Below, piece after piece: positions 53,445 to 61,191 of a stretch of DNA of 64,000 nucleotides. The notes beneath the pieces were generated by a model that saw only the letters and a list, made by a program, of their open reading frames with translations, searched no databases and was not told the DNA's origin. A program made the position numbers and the translations under genes. The stretch spans positions 62,001-126,000 of the forward strand of contig NZ_CANKUD010000005.1 in the NCBI RefSeq assembly GCF_947486615.1, written 5' to 3'. The stretch comes from an uncultured Modestobacter sp. GTDB taxonomy: Bacteria; Actinomycetota; Actinomycetes; Mycobacteriales; Geodermatophilaceae. Position 1 is the first letter of the stretch. Every line of letters begins with the position of its first letter.

Positions 53445-54794
53445 TCAGTCGCCCTGGTCGGGTACCGGGGCGCCGTCGTCCTCGAGCTCGGTGAGCCGGA
53501 CCGCGGCGGGTTCGTTCGTGTAGAACGGCACGGCCGGGCCCTCGCTGATCCGGAAGTCCTCGAAGGTGACCTGCTCGACCGCGGAGTCCGGGTCGGCCAG
53601 GACGCCGACGTCCCAGGGCGAGCTGGTGCGCGTGCCGCTGATGGTCAGGTCGCGCACGGTGACGTCGCTGGTCGTGGTGTCGGCGTTGCCGGCGTAGACC
53701 AGCACGGCGCCGTGGTCCTTGTCGGCGTTGGTGTTCGCGCCGGTCACCGTGCCGCCGTCCACCAGCACGTCGACCGAGGGGTAGGTCCAGTACGGGTCGC
53801 CCTCGCTGCCGACGTAGATGCCGGCCGCGTCGGTGTCGCGCACGGTGACGTCGGTGTAGGTGATGTCGTTGCCGCCGACCACGGAGATGCCGCGGCCCCA
53901 CGTCGTCCCGTTCACGGTGGGGGACTCGATGGTGATCCGCTCGGAGGGGCCGCCGTCCTTCATGTAGGACACCACCGCGACACCGTCGTCGCCGGTGCCG
54001 GTGGTGACGGGGGAGACCACCCGGCCGTCGTGGGCCTGGTCGGTGATGTGGATGCCGTCGGCCCGGCTGTCGGTCACGGTCACGCGGTCGAGCAGGAAGT
54101 CCCCGGCGCCGTCGGTCACTGCGATGCCGGCCCCGCCCGCACCCTGCACGTGCACGTCGCGCAGCACGGCGGAGTCGGCGGCGACCCAGACCATCGTGGA
54201 CTCGAAGGGGTCCCACCGCTGCGTGATGTTGGGGGTGGTCAGGGTGAGCCCGGTGACCGTCACGTCGTCGGCCACGACCTTGAGCGCGGAGGCGGTCTCG
54301 TCCGAGGCCTGCAGCGTCGCGCCGGCGCCCTCGATCGTCAGGCCGGGGTTGTCCACGGTCAGCACCTGCGAGTACCGGTAGGTGGCACCGTCCTCGAGCA
54401 CCAGCGTCCCGCCCTCGGGCACGGCGTCCAACGCCTCCTGCAGGGCCGCGCCGTCGTCGGCGACGCCGTCGCCCACCGCCCCGAAGTCCGCCACCGGGAC
54501 TCCCCCATCGTCCCGACCCAGGAGGGTCAGCACCCCGACCAGGACGGCGACGGCCACGGCGATCGCGCCCAGGACGAGGCCGATCCGGCCGCGTCCGGGC
54601 CGACCGCCCGGACCACCGCTCGTCGCGCCGGCGTCCGGTCCGGTCGGTGCCGACCTACCGGCGTCGGTGCCCGTGCTGGCCATCGCCATCCGCACGACGC
54701 CGACGAGAGCGCTGCGCCGTGCGGTGGGCAGCCGGGGAACGGTCCACCCGGGGGTGACGAGGGGTGCGGGCGGGCCGGCGGGCAGCAAGGTCAT
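53445..54794 (-). CDS. Exported right-handed beta-helix protein (copy 2)
   Basis: The 449-residue protein has a cytoplasmic N-terminus, a membrane helix (GLVLGAIAVAVAVLVGVLTLL) and a beta-helix domain beginning VADFGAVGDGVADDGAALQEALDAVP. It shares coil after coil with copy 1, including an identical stretch VNGTTWGRGISVVGG and the adjoining NDITYTDVT. It lacks the long Ala/Pro linker of copy 1. ATG 54794-54792 overlaps the glycosyltransferase stop as ATGA, so it is translated with that enzyme and probably acts on the same polymer. Confidence 0.82.
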   Translation of the reverse strand: MTLLPAGPPAPLVTPGWTVPRLPTARRSALVGVVRMAMASTGTDAGRSAPTGPDAGATSGGPGGRPGRGRIGLVLGAIAVAVAVLVGVLTLLGRDDGGVPVADFGAVGDGVADDGAALQEALDAVPEGGTLVLEDGATYRYSQVLTVDNPGLTIEGAGATLQASDETASALKVVADDVTVTGLTLTTPNITQRWDPFESTMVWVAADSAVLRDVHVQGAGGAGIAVTDGAGDFLLDRVTVTDSRADGIHITDQAHDGRVVSPVTTGTGDDGVAVVSYMKDGGPSERITIESPTVNGTTWGRGISVVGGNDITYTDVTVRDTDAAGIYVGSEGDPYWTYPSVDVLVDGGTVTGANTNADKDHGAVLVYAGNADTTTSDVTVRDLTISGTRTSSPWDVGVLADPDSAVEQVTFEDFRISEGPAVPFYTNEPAAVRLTELEDDGAPVPDQGD

Positions 54795-55906
54795 CCAGGC
54801 TCCAGGAGGGTCAGCAGCGCACTGGCGGTGATCTCGCGGGAGGTGGCCGCGGCGAACCGGGTGGACGCAACGGTGCGGCCGGTCGCGGCCTCCTGGGCGG
54901 CGAGCGCCGGGTCGAGCAGTCGGGCGGTGAGCTCCCGGGCGAGCTCGGTGACGTCGAACGGAGGCACTGCGGTGCCCGATTCCCCAAGGTAGGTGCCGAT
55001 CCCGGCGACGTCGAACGCGACGACGCTGCGCTCGCTGGCCATGGCCTCCATCGCCACCAGCGGCAGGCCGGCCTCCCAGCGGGAGGGGACGGCGACCACG
55101 TCGGCGGCGGCGTACCAGTCGGCCAGCCGCTCACCGGGCGCGAAGTGCACCCCGTCGCCGGCGGCGGCGCGCAGGGCCGCCTCGTCGGGCCCGCCACCGA
55201 CCAGCACGAGCTGCGCGGTCGGGACGGCCCGGCGCACGGCGGTCCAGGCCTCCAGCAGCATGTCCTGGCCCTTCTGCCGGGCCAGCCGCCCGACGCAGAC
55301 CACCGTGGGTGCGTCGGGGGAGGTCAGGCCGAGGGTCGCGCGGCTGGCCGCCCGGTCCCGTGGCGTCCAGGCGTCGGGCTCGACCCCGTTCGGGATGACG
55401 ACCGCGCGGCCGGTCAGGCCGGCCGCCCGGCCGGTGTCCAGCTCGGCCTGGCTGACGTTGAGCGTCAGGTCGGTCCAGCGCTGGGCGGTCCGCTCCCAGA
55501 GCCGGGTGGCGACCTGGACCGGCCCGGTGACCGCCTCGAACGACCAGGCGTGCGGTTGGTAGACGGTGGGCCGGCTGCCGCGGAGCGCGAGCCGGCCGGC
55601 CAGCCCGGCCTTGGCGCTGTGCAGGTGCACGACGTCGGGGGCGACCTGGGCGATGACCCGGCGCAGCGCGAGCGTCTCGCGGGGCACCGTGGGGCCGGGG
55701 GAGCGGGTGGCCTGCCACGGGACCAGCCGGGCGCCGGCCTCCTGGACGACAGTGGCCAGCCAGCCCTCCGGCGGGCAGGCCACGGCGACGTCCCAGCCGC
55801 GCCGGCACTGGTCGCCGACGAGCCCGGCGACCACCTTGGCGACGCCGGCCTCGACGGGCTGGCTGACGTGCAGGATGCGCACGGTCCGGTTGTCTGCAAG
55901 GCCCAC
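54791..55906 (-). CDS. GT4-family glycosyltransferase
   Basis: The 371-residue GT-B enzyme begins VRILHVSQPVEAGVAKVVAGL and has DVVHLHSAKAGLAGRLAL, VYQPHAWSFEAV, LNVSQAEL, VVIPNGVEPDAW, TVVCVGRLARQKGQDMLLEAW, LVLVGGGPDEAAL and VPSRWEAGLPLVAMEAMA with the EX7E-like donor motif. The start is GTG 55906-55904; the inner GTG before RILHVSQ is an alternative. It is the first gene of a two-gene operon with beta-helix copy 2. Confidence 0.88.
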   Translation of the reverse strand: MGLADNRTVRILHVSQPVEAGVAKVVAGLVGDQCRRGWDVAVACPPEGWLATVVQEAGARLVPWQATRSPGPTVPRETLALRRVIAQVAPDVVHLHSAKAGLAGRLALRGSRPTVYQPHAWSFEAVTGPVQVATRLWERTAQRWTDLTLNVSQAELDTGRAAGLTGRAVVIPNGVEPDAWTPRDRAASRATLGLTSPDAPTVVCVGRLARQKGQDMLLEAWTAVRRAVPTAQLVLVGGGPDEAALRAAAGDGVHFAPGERLADWYAAADVVAVPSRWEAGLPLVAMEAMASERSVVAFDVAGIGTYLGESGTAVPPFDVTELARELTARLLDPALAAQEAATGRTVASTRFAAATSREITASALLTLLEPG

Positions 55907-56253
55907 GCCCCGAGCATGACCACATCGGCAGGCACCCCGCTCGCTGACACCGGAAAGTGGCCAAACGTGAGCCATCTCACGATGAGTCCATCAGGTCGCC
56001 CACGATTGAACGGCGCGTTGCGATCCCTGCGCGTCACCACGGAGGGTGAGCAATCGCGCGGGAGGTGTGATTGCGCGTGGCGAGATACACAGGGTGACGA
56101 GCGGGCTCACTGTCCGCTGCGTGGACGAGGGGCAGCGCGATGAGCTGCGAGACCGTACGTTCCCCTGGGTCGGTCGAACAGCGAGGTTCCCGACGACGAC
56201 GACGAGACGCCGGGTGAGAAGAGCCGGGCCGGAACTGCACCGGGAGTTACACA
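55907..56253. other. Divergent regulatory region with inverted repeats
   Basis: This 347-base spacer lies between the glycosyltransferase (minus) and paralogue C (plus). CGTGAG-CCAT-CTCACG lies at 55966-55981, about 60 bases upstream of the glycosyltransferase start. GCAATC and GATTGC flank 56050-56074. These look like possible operator sites. No gene was seen. Confidence 0.5.
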
Positions 56254-57756
56254 TTGTCACTGCTCGACTCCACTGACGAGGTCGCCGAGCTACGCACCGA
56301 CGTGGTCGCCCGGCGGCGCTTCTGGTCCGTCGCCCGGCTCCGCGGCGAGGGCACGGCCGCGCGCCGCGCCTGGCGCAGCACCTACGTCCGCCGGGTCGTC
56401 GCAGGTGACGCGATCGTGGCCGTGCTCGCCGCCCTGGTCGGCCGGCTGGTCCCGGACACCGGTCCGCTGTCGATGACGGTGGACCCGTGGCCGGTGCTGA
56501 TCATGCCCCTGGTCTGGGTCGCCGCCATGGCGATCGCCCGTACCTACGAGGAGCGCTTCCTCTGGGTCGGCCCCGAGGAGTTCCGGCGGGTCTTCTTCGC
56601 CGCCGCGCTGCTGCTGGCCTCCGTCGGCACCATCTCCTGGGCGTTCAAGCTCGAGCTGGCGCGCAGCTTCGTGGTGGTCGCCGTACCGCTGGCCACCGCG
56701 CTGACCCTGCTGCTGCGCTACGCCCAGCGGGCCCGGCTGCACAGCCAGCGGATGCACGGCCGGTTCCAGCAGACCGCCATCCTGGTCGGCCACCGCAACG
56801 GCACCGCCGAGCTGCACGCCCAGCTGGAGCGCCAGGCCAAGCACGGCCTGCGGGTCATCGGCGTCTGCCTGCCCACCCCGGAGCCGGCCGGCACCGTCTT
56901 CGACGGCCTGCCGGTGCTCGGCAGCTTCGCCGACGTCGTGGACGTCGTCCGCCGGTACGAGGTCGACACCGTCGCCGTGCTGCCCTCGCCCGAGCTGGAC
57001 GGCGCGAGCCTGCGCCGGCTGGGCTGGGACCTGGAGACCACCGAGGCCGAGCTGCTGCTGGCCCCCGCCGTCACCGAGTTCGCCGGCCCCCGGGTCGGCA
57101 TCCGCCCGGTCAGCGGCCTGCCCCTGCTGCACCTGGAGCGCCCGGAGTTCCACGGCCTGCGCCGGGTGACCAAGGACGTCTTCGACCGCTCGGTCGCCTT
57201 CCTCGCCGTGGTCGTCCTGCTGCCGGTGCTGCTCGGACTGGCGCTGGCGGTCAAGACCACCAGCCGCGGACCGGTGTTCTACCGGCACCAGCGGATCGGC
57301 AAGGGCGGCGAGCCCTTCCACGTGTTCAAGTTCCGCAGCATGGTGCCCGACGCCGACAAGCGCATGGAGGCGCTGATGGCGATGAACGAGGGCAACGCCG
57401 TGCAGTTCAAGATGAAGCGCGACCCGCGGGTCACCCGGGTCGGCGCGGTGATGCGGCGCTTCTCCCTCGACGAGCTGCCCCAGCTGTTCAACGTCATCGG
57501 CGGCTCGATGTCGCTGGTGGGGCCCCGGCCGCACGTGACCCGCGAGGTCGAGCAGTACGGCTTCGACATGCGCCGCCGCCTGCTGGTCAAGCCGGGCATC
57601 ACCGGCCTGTGGCAGGTCAGCGGCCGGTCGAACCTCTCCTGGGACGACTCGGTGCGCATCGACGTCCGCTACGTGGAGAACTGGTCGCTGGCGATGGACC
57701 TGATGATCCTGGGCAAGACGCTGGGTGCGGTGGTCCGCGGTTCCGGCGCGTACTGA
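56254..57756 (+). CDS. Polyprenyl-phosphate sugar-1-phosphate transferase (paralogue C)
   Basis: This 500-residue protein is close to paralogue A throughout: SVARLRGEGTAARRAWRSTYVRR, YEERFLWVGPEEFRRVFFAA, TAILVGHRNGTAELHAQL, VRRYEVDTVAVLPSPELDG, RHQRIGKGGEPFHVFKFRSM, RRFSLDELPQLFNV, MSLVGPRPHVTREVEQYG, KPGITGLWQVSGRSNL and ending RGSGAY. TTG 56254 follows GGGAG by eight bases and yields MSLLDS. It starts a plus-strand run into a small membrane protein and cysQ. Confidence 0.9.
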   Translation: MSLLDSTDEVAELRTDVVARRRFWSVARLRGEGTAARRAWRSTYVRRVVAGDAIVAVLAALVGRLVPDTGPLSMTVDPWPVLIMPLVWVAAMAIARTYEERFLWVGPEEFRRVFFAAALLLASVGTISWAFKLELARSFVVVAVPLATALTLLLRYAQRARLHSQRMHGRFQQTAILVGHRNGTAELHAQLERQAKHGLRVIGVCLPTPEPAGTVFDGLPVLGSFADVVDVVRRYEVDTVAVLPSPELDGASLRRLGWDLETTEAELLLAPAVTEFAGPRVGIRPVSGLPLLHLERPEFHGLRRVTKDVFDRSVAFLAVVVLLPVLLGLALAVKTTSRGPVFYRHQRIGKGGEPFHVFKFRSMVPDADKRMEALMAMNEGNAVQFKMKRDPRVTRVGAVMRRFSLDELPQLFNVIGGSMSLVGPRPHVTREVEQYGFDMRRRLLVKPGITGLWQVSGRSNLSWDDSVRIDVRYVENWSLAMDLMILGKTLGAVVRGSGAY

Positions 57757-58015
57757 CCTCTCGCCGGGCCGGACCGGCACCCGCACGTCCTGGACCGCGG
57801 TCCGCTGGCTGGCTGCCTCGGTGGCCGTCGCCGTGCTGACCTGCTTCGCGTTCCTGCTGGTCACCGGCCGGTACGCCGACGAGGGGCCCGTCCTCGTCGT
57901 CCTGCGGCCCGGCCGGGGCGTGCACCGCGGCGACCTGTTCGTCATCGCCGGCTGGCTGCTCGGGGTGGCCGCGGTGCTGACGGCGGCCGCGTCCCCGGGA
58001 CGGCGCTCGCGGTGA
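57725..58015 (+). CDS. Small two-helix membrane protein
   Basis: The product is up to 96 residues with two membrane helices (WLAASVAVAVLTCFAFLLVTG and LFVIAGWLLGVAAVLTAAAS) joined by a short loop with VLVVLRPGRGVHRGD. It overlaps paralogue C by 32 bases if GTG 57725 is used, and no clear ribosome site marks a later start. Its TGA overlaps the cysQ GTG as GTGA, which supports it being translated. The function is unknown. Confidence 0.6.
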   Translation: MRWSAVPARTDLSPGRTGTRTSWTAVRWLAASVAVAVLTCFAFLLVTGRYADEGPVLVVLRPGRGVHRGDLFVIAGWLLGVAAVLTAAASPGRRSR

Positions 58016-58782
58016 CTGGGACAGTATCCGGCGTGACCACCTCCGACGCCGCCCTCGCCGCCGAGCTGGCCACGGCCGCCGGGGAACTGCTGCTGCGGGT
58101 GCGCGGCCGTCACTTCGCCGACGCCGCCGCCCGCAAGGCCGCCGGTGACGCCGAGTCCCACCGGTTCCTCCTCGAACGGCTGCGCACCGCCCGACCGGAG
58201 GACGCGGTGCTGTCGGAGGAGGGCGTCGACGACCGGGCCCGGCTCGCCACCGACCGGGTCTGGATCGTCGACCCGCTCGACGGGACCCGCGAGTTCGCCG
58301 AGCCGGACCGCCGCGACTGGGCGGTGCACGTGGCGCTGTGGCAGGCCGGTGACCTGGTCGCCGGGGCCGTCGCGCTCCCCGCCGAGGGCCGCACGCCGAG
58401 CACCGCCGAGCCGGTGACGCTCCCCGCCCGCCGGCCGGGGCCGCTCCGCCTGGCGGTCAGCCGCAGCCGGCCACCGGCGCTGGTCCAGGAGCTCGCCGTC
58501 CGGCTGGACGCCGAACTGGTGCCGATGGGCTCGGCCGGGGTCAAGGCCGTGTCGGTGCTGGACGGGGCCACCGACGCCTACGTGCACGGCGGCGGCCAGT
58601 ACGAGTGGGACTCGGCGGCTCCGGTCGCCGTCGCCCGGGCCGCCGGCCTGCACACCAGCCGGCTGGACGGTGCCCCGCTGCGCTACAACCAGCCCGACCC
58701 GCACCTGCCCGACCTGGTCGTCTGCCGCCCCGAGCTGGCCGACCAGCTGCTGGCGGCGATCGCTCAGCTGCCGGTGAGGTAG
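58012..58782 (+). CDS. cysQ: 3'(2'),5'-bisphosphate nucleotidase
   Basis: This 256-residue inositol-monophosphatase-fold enzyme removes a phosphate from PAP (and PAPS), the by-product of sulfate activation. The metal sites are seen in SEEG and WIVDPLDGTREF, and the closing GGGQYEWDSAAPVAVA. GTG 58012 overlaps the upstream stop; a second GTG four codons on is possible. It ends in TAG, showing that UAG serves as an ordinary stop here. It overlaps the converging cysC by 19 bases. Confidence 0.88.
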   Translation: MTGTVSGVTTSDAALAAELATAAGELLLRVRGRHFADAAARKAAGDAESHRFLLERLRTARPEDAVLSEEGVDDRARLATDRVWIVDPLDGTREFAEPDRRDWAVHVALWQAGDLVAGAVALPAEGRTPSTAEPVTLPARRPGPLRLAVSRSRPPALVQELAVRLDAELVPMGSAGVKAVSVLDGATDAYVHGGGQYEWDSAAPVAVARAAGLHTSRLDGAPLRYNQPDPHLPDLVVCRPELADQLLAAIAQLPVR

Positions 58783-59792
58783 TCCAGCACCAGCCGGGCG
58801 CTCTCGTCGACCGAGCTGCGCCGGGTGTCGATGGTGAGCTCGGCGTCCGTCGGCTCCTCGTACGGGTCGCTGATGCCGGTGAACTCCGCGATCTCGCCCC
58901 GCCGGGCCTTGGCGTACAGACCCTTGCGGTCCCGGGCCTCGCACTCGTCCAGCGGGGTGGCCACGTGCACCAGGACGAAGGAGCCCGGCCCCGCCTGCTC
59001 CTCGACCAGCCGGCGCACCTCGGCGCGGCTCGCGGCATAGGGCGCGATCGGCGCGCACACCGCCCAGCCGCCGTGCTTGGCGATCTGGGCGGCCACCCAG
59101 CCGATCCGCCGCACGTTGGTGTCCCGGTCCGCGCGGGAGAAGCCGAGCCCGGCGGACAGGTGGGTGCGCACCTCGTCGCCGTCCAGCAGGGTCACCGTGC
59201 GCCCGGCCTCCAGCAGCAGCTCCACCAGCCGGCCGGCGATGGTGGACTTCCCGGCCCCGGACAGCCCGGTGAACACGACGACCCGCCCGCCGGTCGACAC
59301 GGGGCCCGGGTCCACCCGGCTGGCCACCGGCCCGGCGCCGTAGGCGGTGGCCAGCTCCGGCCAGCCGATCTCCGGGCTCGCCGCGGTCACCGGCACCGGC
59401 ACGATCATGAGCTCGCGGTCCGCTGACCGCTGCGCCCAGGCCGCCGCGGTCAGCGAGATCTCCGCCGCGTCCGGGGCGGTGCCGGCGACCGGCAGCAGCA
59501 CGACCAGCCGGTCGGGCAGCCCGCCGGTGTCCTCCGGGGGCCGGCCGACCCAGGCGGCCGGCTGCGACCAGCCCCGGCGGTCCAGCTCGGCCCGGACCTC
59601 GGCCGGCGCACGCCAGCGGGGGATATCCCGGACGGCCAGGCCCGCGGCCCCGGTGCTGGCGACCAGCACGCCCTCGGCGTCCTCGAAGTCGGTGTCCGAC
59701 GGCAGCTCGGGCGGGGTGGGGCTCAGCCCGAAGGCGTGTCGGGCCAGCTCAGCCAACTGGGCGTGGGTGAGCCGGGTCCGGGTCTGCGCCAT
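58764..59792 (-). CDS. cysC: Adenylylsulfate kinase with N-terminal extension
   Basis: The 342-residue protein phosphorylates APS to PAPS. The C-terminal kinase (about residues 165-342) has Walker A VVFTGLSGAGKST, LLDGDEVRTHLSAGLGFSRADRDTNVRRIG, APYAASRAEVR and ARDRKGLYAKARRGEI. The N-terminal 160 residues resemble a degenerate ATP-sulfurylase-like (PUA-like) domain, seen in some actinobacterial CysC proteins. Its tail overlaps cysQ. PAPS feeds either assimilation or sulfation of polymers. Confidence 0.88.
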   Translation of the reverse strand: MAQTRTRLTHAQLAELARHAFGLSPTPPELPSDTDFEDAEGVLVASTGAAGLAVRDIPRWRAPAEVRAELDRRGWSQPAAWVGRPPEDTGGLPDRLVVLLPVAGTAPDAAEISLTAAAWAQRSADRELMIVPVPVTAASPEIGWPELATAYGAGPVASRVDPGPVSTGGRVVVFTGLSGAGKSTIAGRLVELLLEAGRTVTLLDGDEVRTHLSAGLGFSRADRDTNVRRIGWVAAQIAKHGGWAVCAPIAPYAASRAEVRRLVEEQAGPGSFVLVHVATPLDECEARDRKGLYAKARRGEIAEFTGISDPYEEPTDAELTIDTRRSSVDESARLVLDYLTGS

Positions 59793-59840
59793 GGCAGCAG
59801 TCTGGCAAGCGCCGAGCGGGTGGGTGCGTCGTGGCCCGGG

Positions 59841-59981
59841 TCAGAAGCCGGCCCGGACGACGCCGCAGCGGCAGCCGTAGTGGCTCCCGCCGCTGAACGG
59901 GTCGTCGCCGAGTCGGCGGAAGCGGTGCACGTGCAGCACGCGCCGGCGGGTGTGACGCGAGGCATCGGAGAGCAGCGGCAC
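59841..59981 (-). CDS. Very small basic protein with His/Cys motif
   Basis: A 46-residue product from GTG 59981-59979, which lies eight bases after GGAGG. The sequence ends VLHVHRFRRLGDDPFSGGSHYGCRCGVVRAGF; the HxH and CxC pairs suggest metal binding. The ribosome site, the Gly-rich conserved-looking ending and its isolation in a spacer favour a real gene. No function is known. Confidence 0.5.
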   Translation of the reverse strand: MPLLSDASRHTRRRVLHVHRFRRLGDDPFSGGSHYGCRCGVVRAGF

Positions 59982-60244
59982 AGCCGGATCCTCCCCGCGG
60001 CGCGTTCCCGGCAGGCTCCGATCCCGCTGCGTGCGGGTGAACACCGGACGGACACCTGTCGACCCGGCCCGGCCGGCCGCTCGTCGGCGGCACCTCAGTG
60101 CGGACAGCACCGCCTCAGGATGCGGCGGCGCGGGCCGGTCCGCCCCACGAGCCCCGTCACCCCCACGGGTGACGGCGGGCTCCCGACTGCACCGGGACGG
60201 GGCGGTCCGTCCGGTAGACACGCTGTGTGGCGGTTGGGAGAACA
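59982..60244. other. Spacer upstream of the membrane-protein gene
   Basis: 263 bases between the tiny minus-strand gene and the membrane-protein gene. Longer frames crossing it look like shadows. It should hold the promoters of both neighbours. Confidence 0.4.
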
Positions 60245-60958
60245 GTGCGTACGTCTCGTCGGCGTGTCCCGGTGCCGACGGTGGCGTTCGTGCTCGCCGG
60301 CATCGCGGTGACCCTGGAGCTCGTCGGCTACCTGACCCGGGTGACCGGTGCCGCGCCGTCCCTCGCCCGGACGCTGTCGATGGACGCGCCCTTCTCCCTG
60401 GCGCGGCTGTTCGTCGCGGGCCTGTTCGCCGCCGCCGCGGTCGCCGCCGGGCTCGGCGCCGGCCGGATGCCCGGACGGCGCACCTGGTGGACCGCGGTCG
60501 CGGTCATCGCCGCCGGGATCGCCACCGTGAAGGCCGGCGGCGACGTGCACGTGACGTTCGTGCGCGCCGTCGCGGGCAGCGACCCCCTGCGGGGCCTGCT
60601 CTTCTCCGCCCCGCTCGCCCTGGCGGCCGTCGGCTGGCTGTGGTGGCTGAGCCGCCACGAGCGACGTGACCGGCGCCGGGTGCTCAGCTGCCTGGGCGCG
60701 TACGCCTTCGCCTCGGTCGTGCTCTCCGCGGTCTCCGCGTTCGCCGCCCAGCAGTGGGGGGCCCGGGGAGGGGCGGCGGCCACCTTCGTGGAGGAGAGCG
60801 GTGAGGCGCTGGCCGGCGTGGCCTTCCTGGTCGCCGTCCTGATCGGTGTGGCGCCGCGGCTGGTGCTGCCGGCCGGCTGGACCCGCCGGACCGACGACGC
60901 GCACTCCCTCGAGCTGCCGGTCGTGCAGCCCGGTCGGGCCGCCGAGACCGGTCGCTGA
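60245..60958 (+). CDS. Six-helix integral membrane protein of unknown function
   Basis: About 237 residues with roughly six membrane helices (VAFVLAGIAVTLELVGYL; LFVAGLFAAAAVAAGLGAG; WWTAVAVIAAGIATV; GLLFSAPLALAAVGWLWWL; SCLGAYAFASVVLSAVSAFAA; LAGVAFLVAVLIGVA) and short charged loops. No family is recognised. GTG 60245 has GGGAG four bases upstream; GTG 60227 is an alternative. A strong terminator follows. Confidence 0.7.
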   Translation: MRTSRRRVPVPTVAFVLAGIAVTLELVGYLTRVTGAAPSLARTLSMDAPFSLARLFVAGLFAAAAVAAGLGAGRMPGRRTWWTAVAVIAAGIATVKAGGDVHVTFVRAVAGSDPLRGLLFSAPLALAAVGWLWWLSRHERRDRRRVLSCLGAYAFASVVLSAVSAFAAQQWGARGGAAATFVEESGEALAGVAFLVAVLIGVAPRLVLPAGWTRRTDDAHSLELPVVQPGRAAETGR

Positions 60959-60963
60959 GCTCC

Positions 60964-60994
60964 GGACGCCCGGGGCCGACGGCCCCGGGCGTCC
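60964..60994. terminator. Terminator hairpin
   Basis: A perfect 14-bp stem (GGACGCCCGGGGCC with GGCCCCGGGCGTCC) and a three-base GAC loop start six bases after the membrane-protein stop. It also lies just beyond the stop of the small minus-strand gene at 61001. Confidence 0.75.
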
Positions 60995-61000
60995 GCGTGG

Positions 61001-61144
61001 TCAGGGGATGGCGGGGCGGCTCGCCGGGATGCTGGTGCGTCGCTGGGCGGCCTGCTGGGCGGCGAAGCCGGCCTGGAGGGCGTCGGCCAGGGCGATGGCG
61101 GGGTCGGTGGACCCGGCGACCGGAGGAGTTGCGGTCTGCGTCAT
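61001..61144 (-). CDS. Very small Ala-rich protein
   Basis: A 47-residue frame from ATG 61144-61142 with the sequence TDPAIALADALQAGFAAQQAAQRR in its centre, a likely amphipathic helix. There is no ribosome site, so it may be leaderless, which is common in actinobacteria. It is followed by the hairpin at 60964-60994. Codon third positions are G/C-rich as in real genes. The function is unknown. Confidence 0.5.
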   Translation of the reverse strand: MTQTATPPVAGSTDPAIALADALQAGFAAQQAAQRRTSIPASRPAIP

Positions 61145-61191
61145 GTCGGAAAGCTAGGGCGACGCTGTGTCCCGACCCGGTCGACACACGG

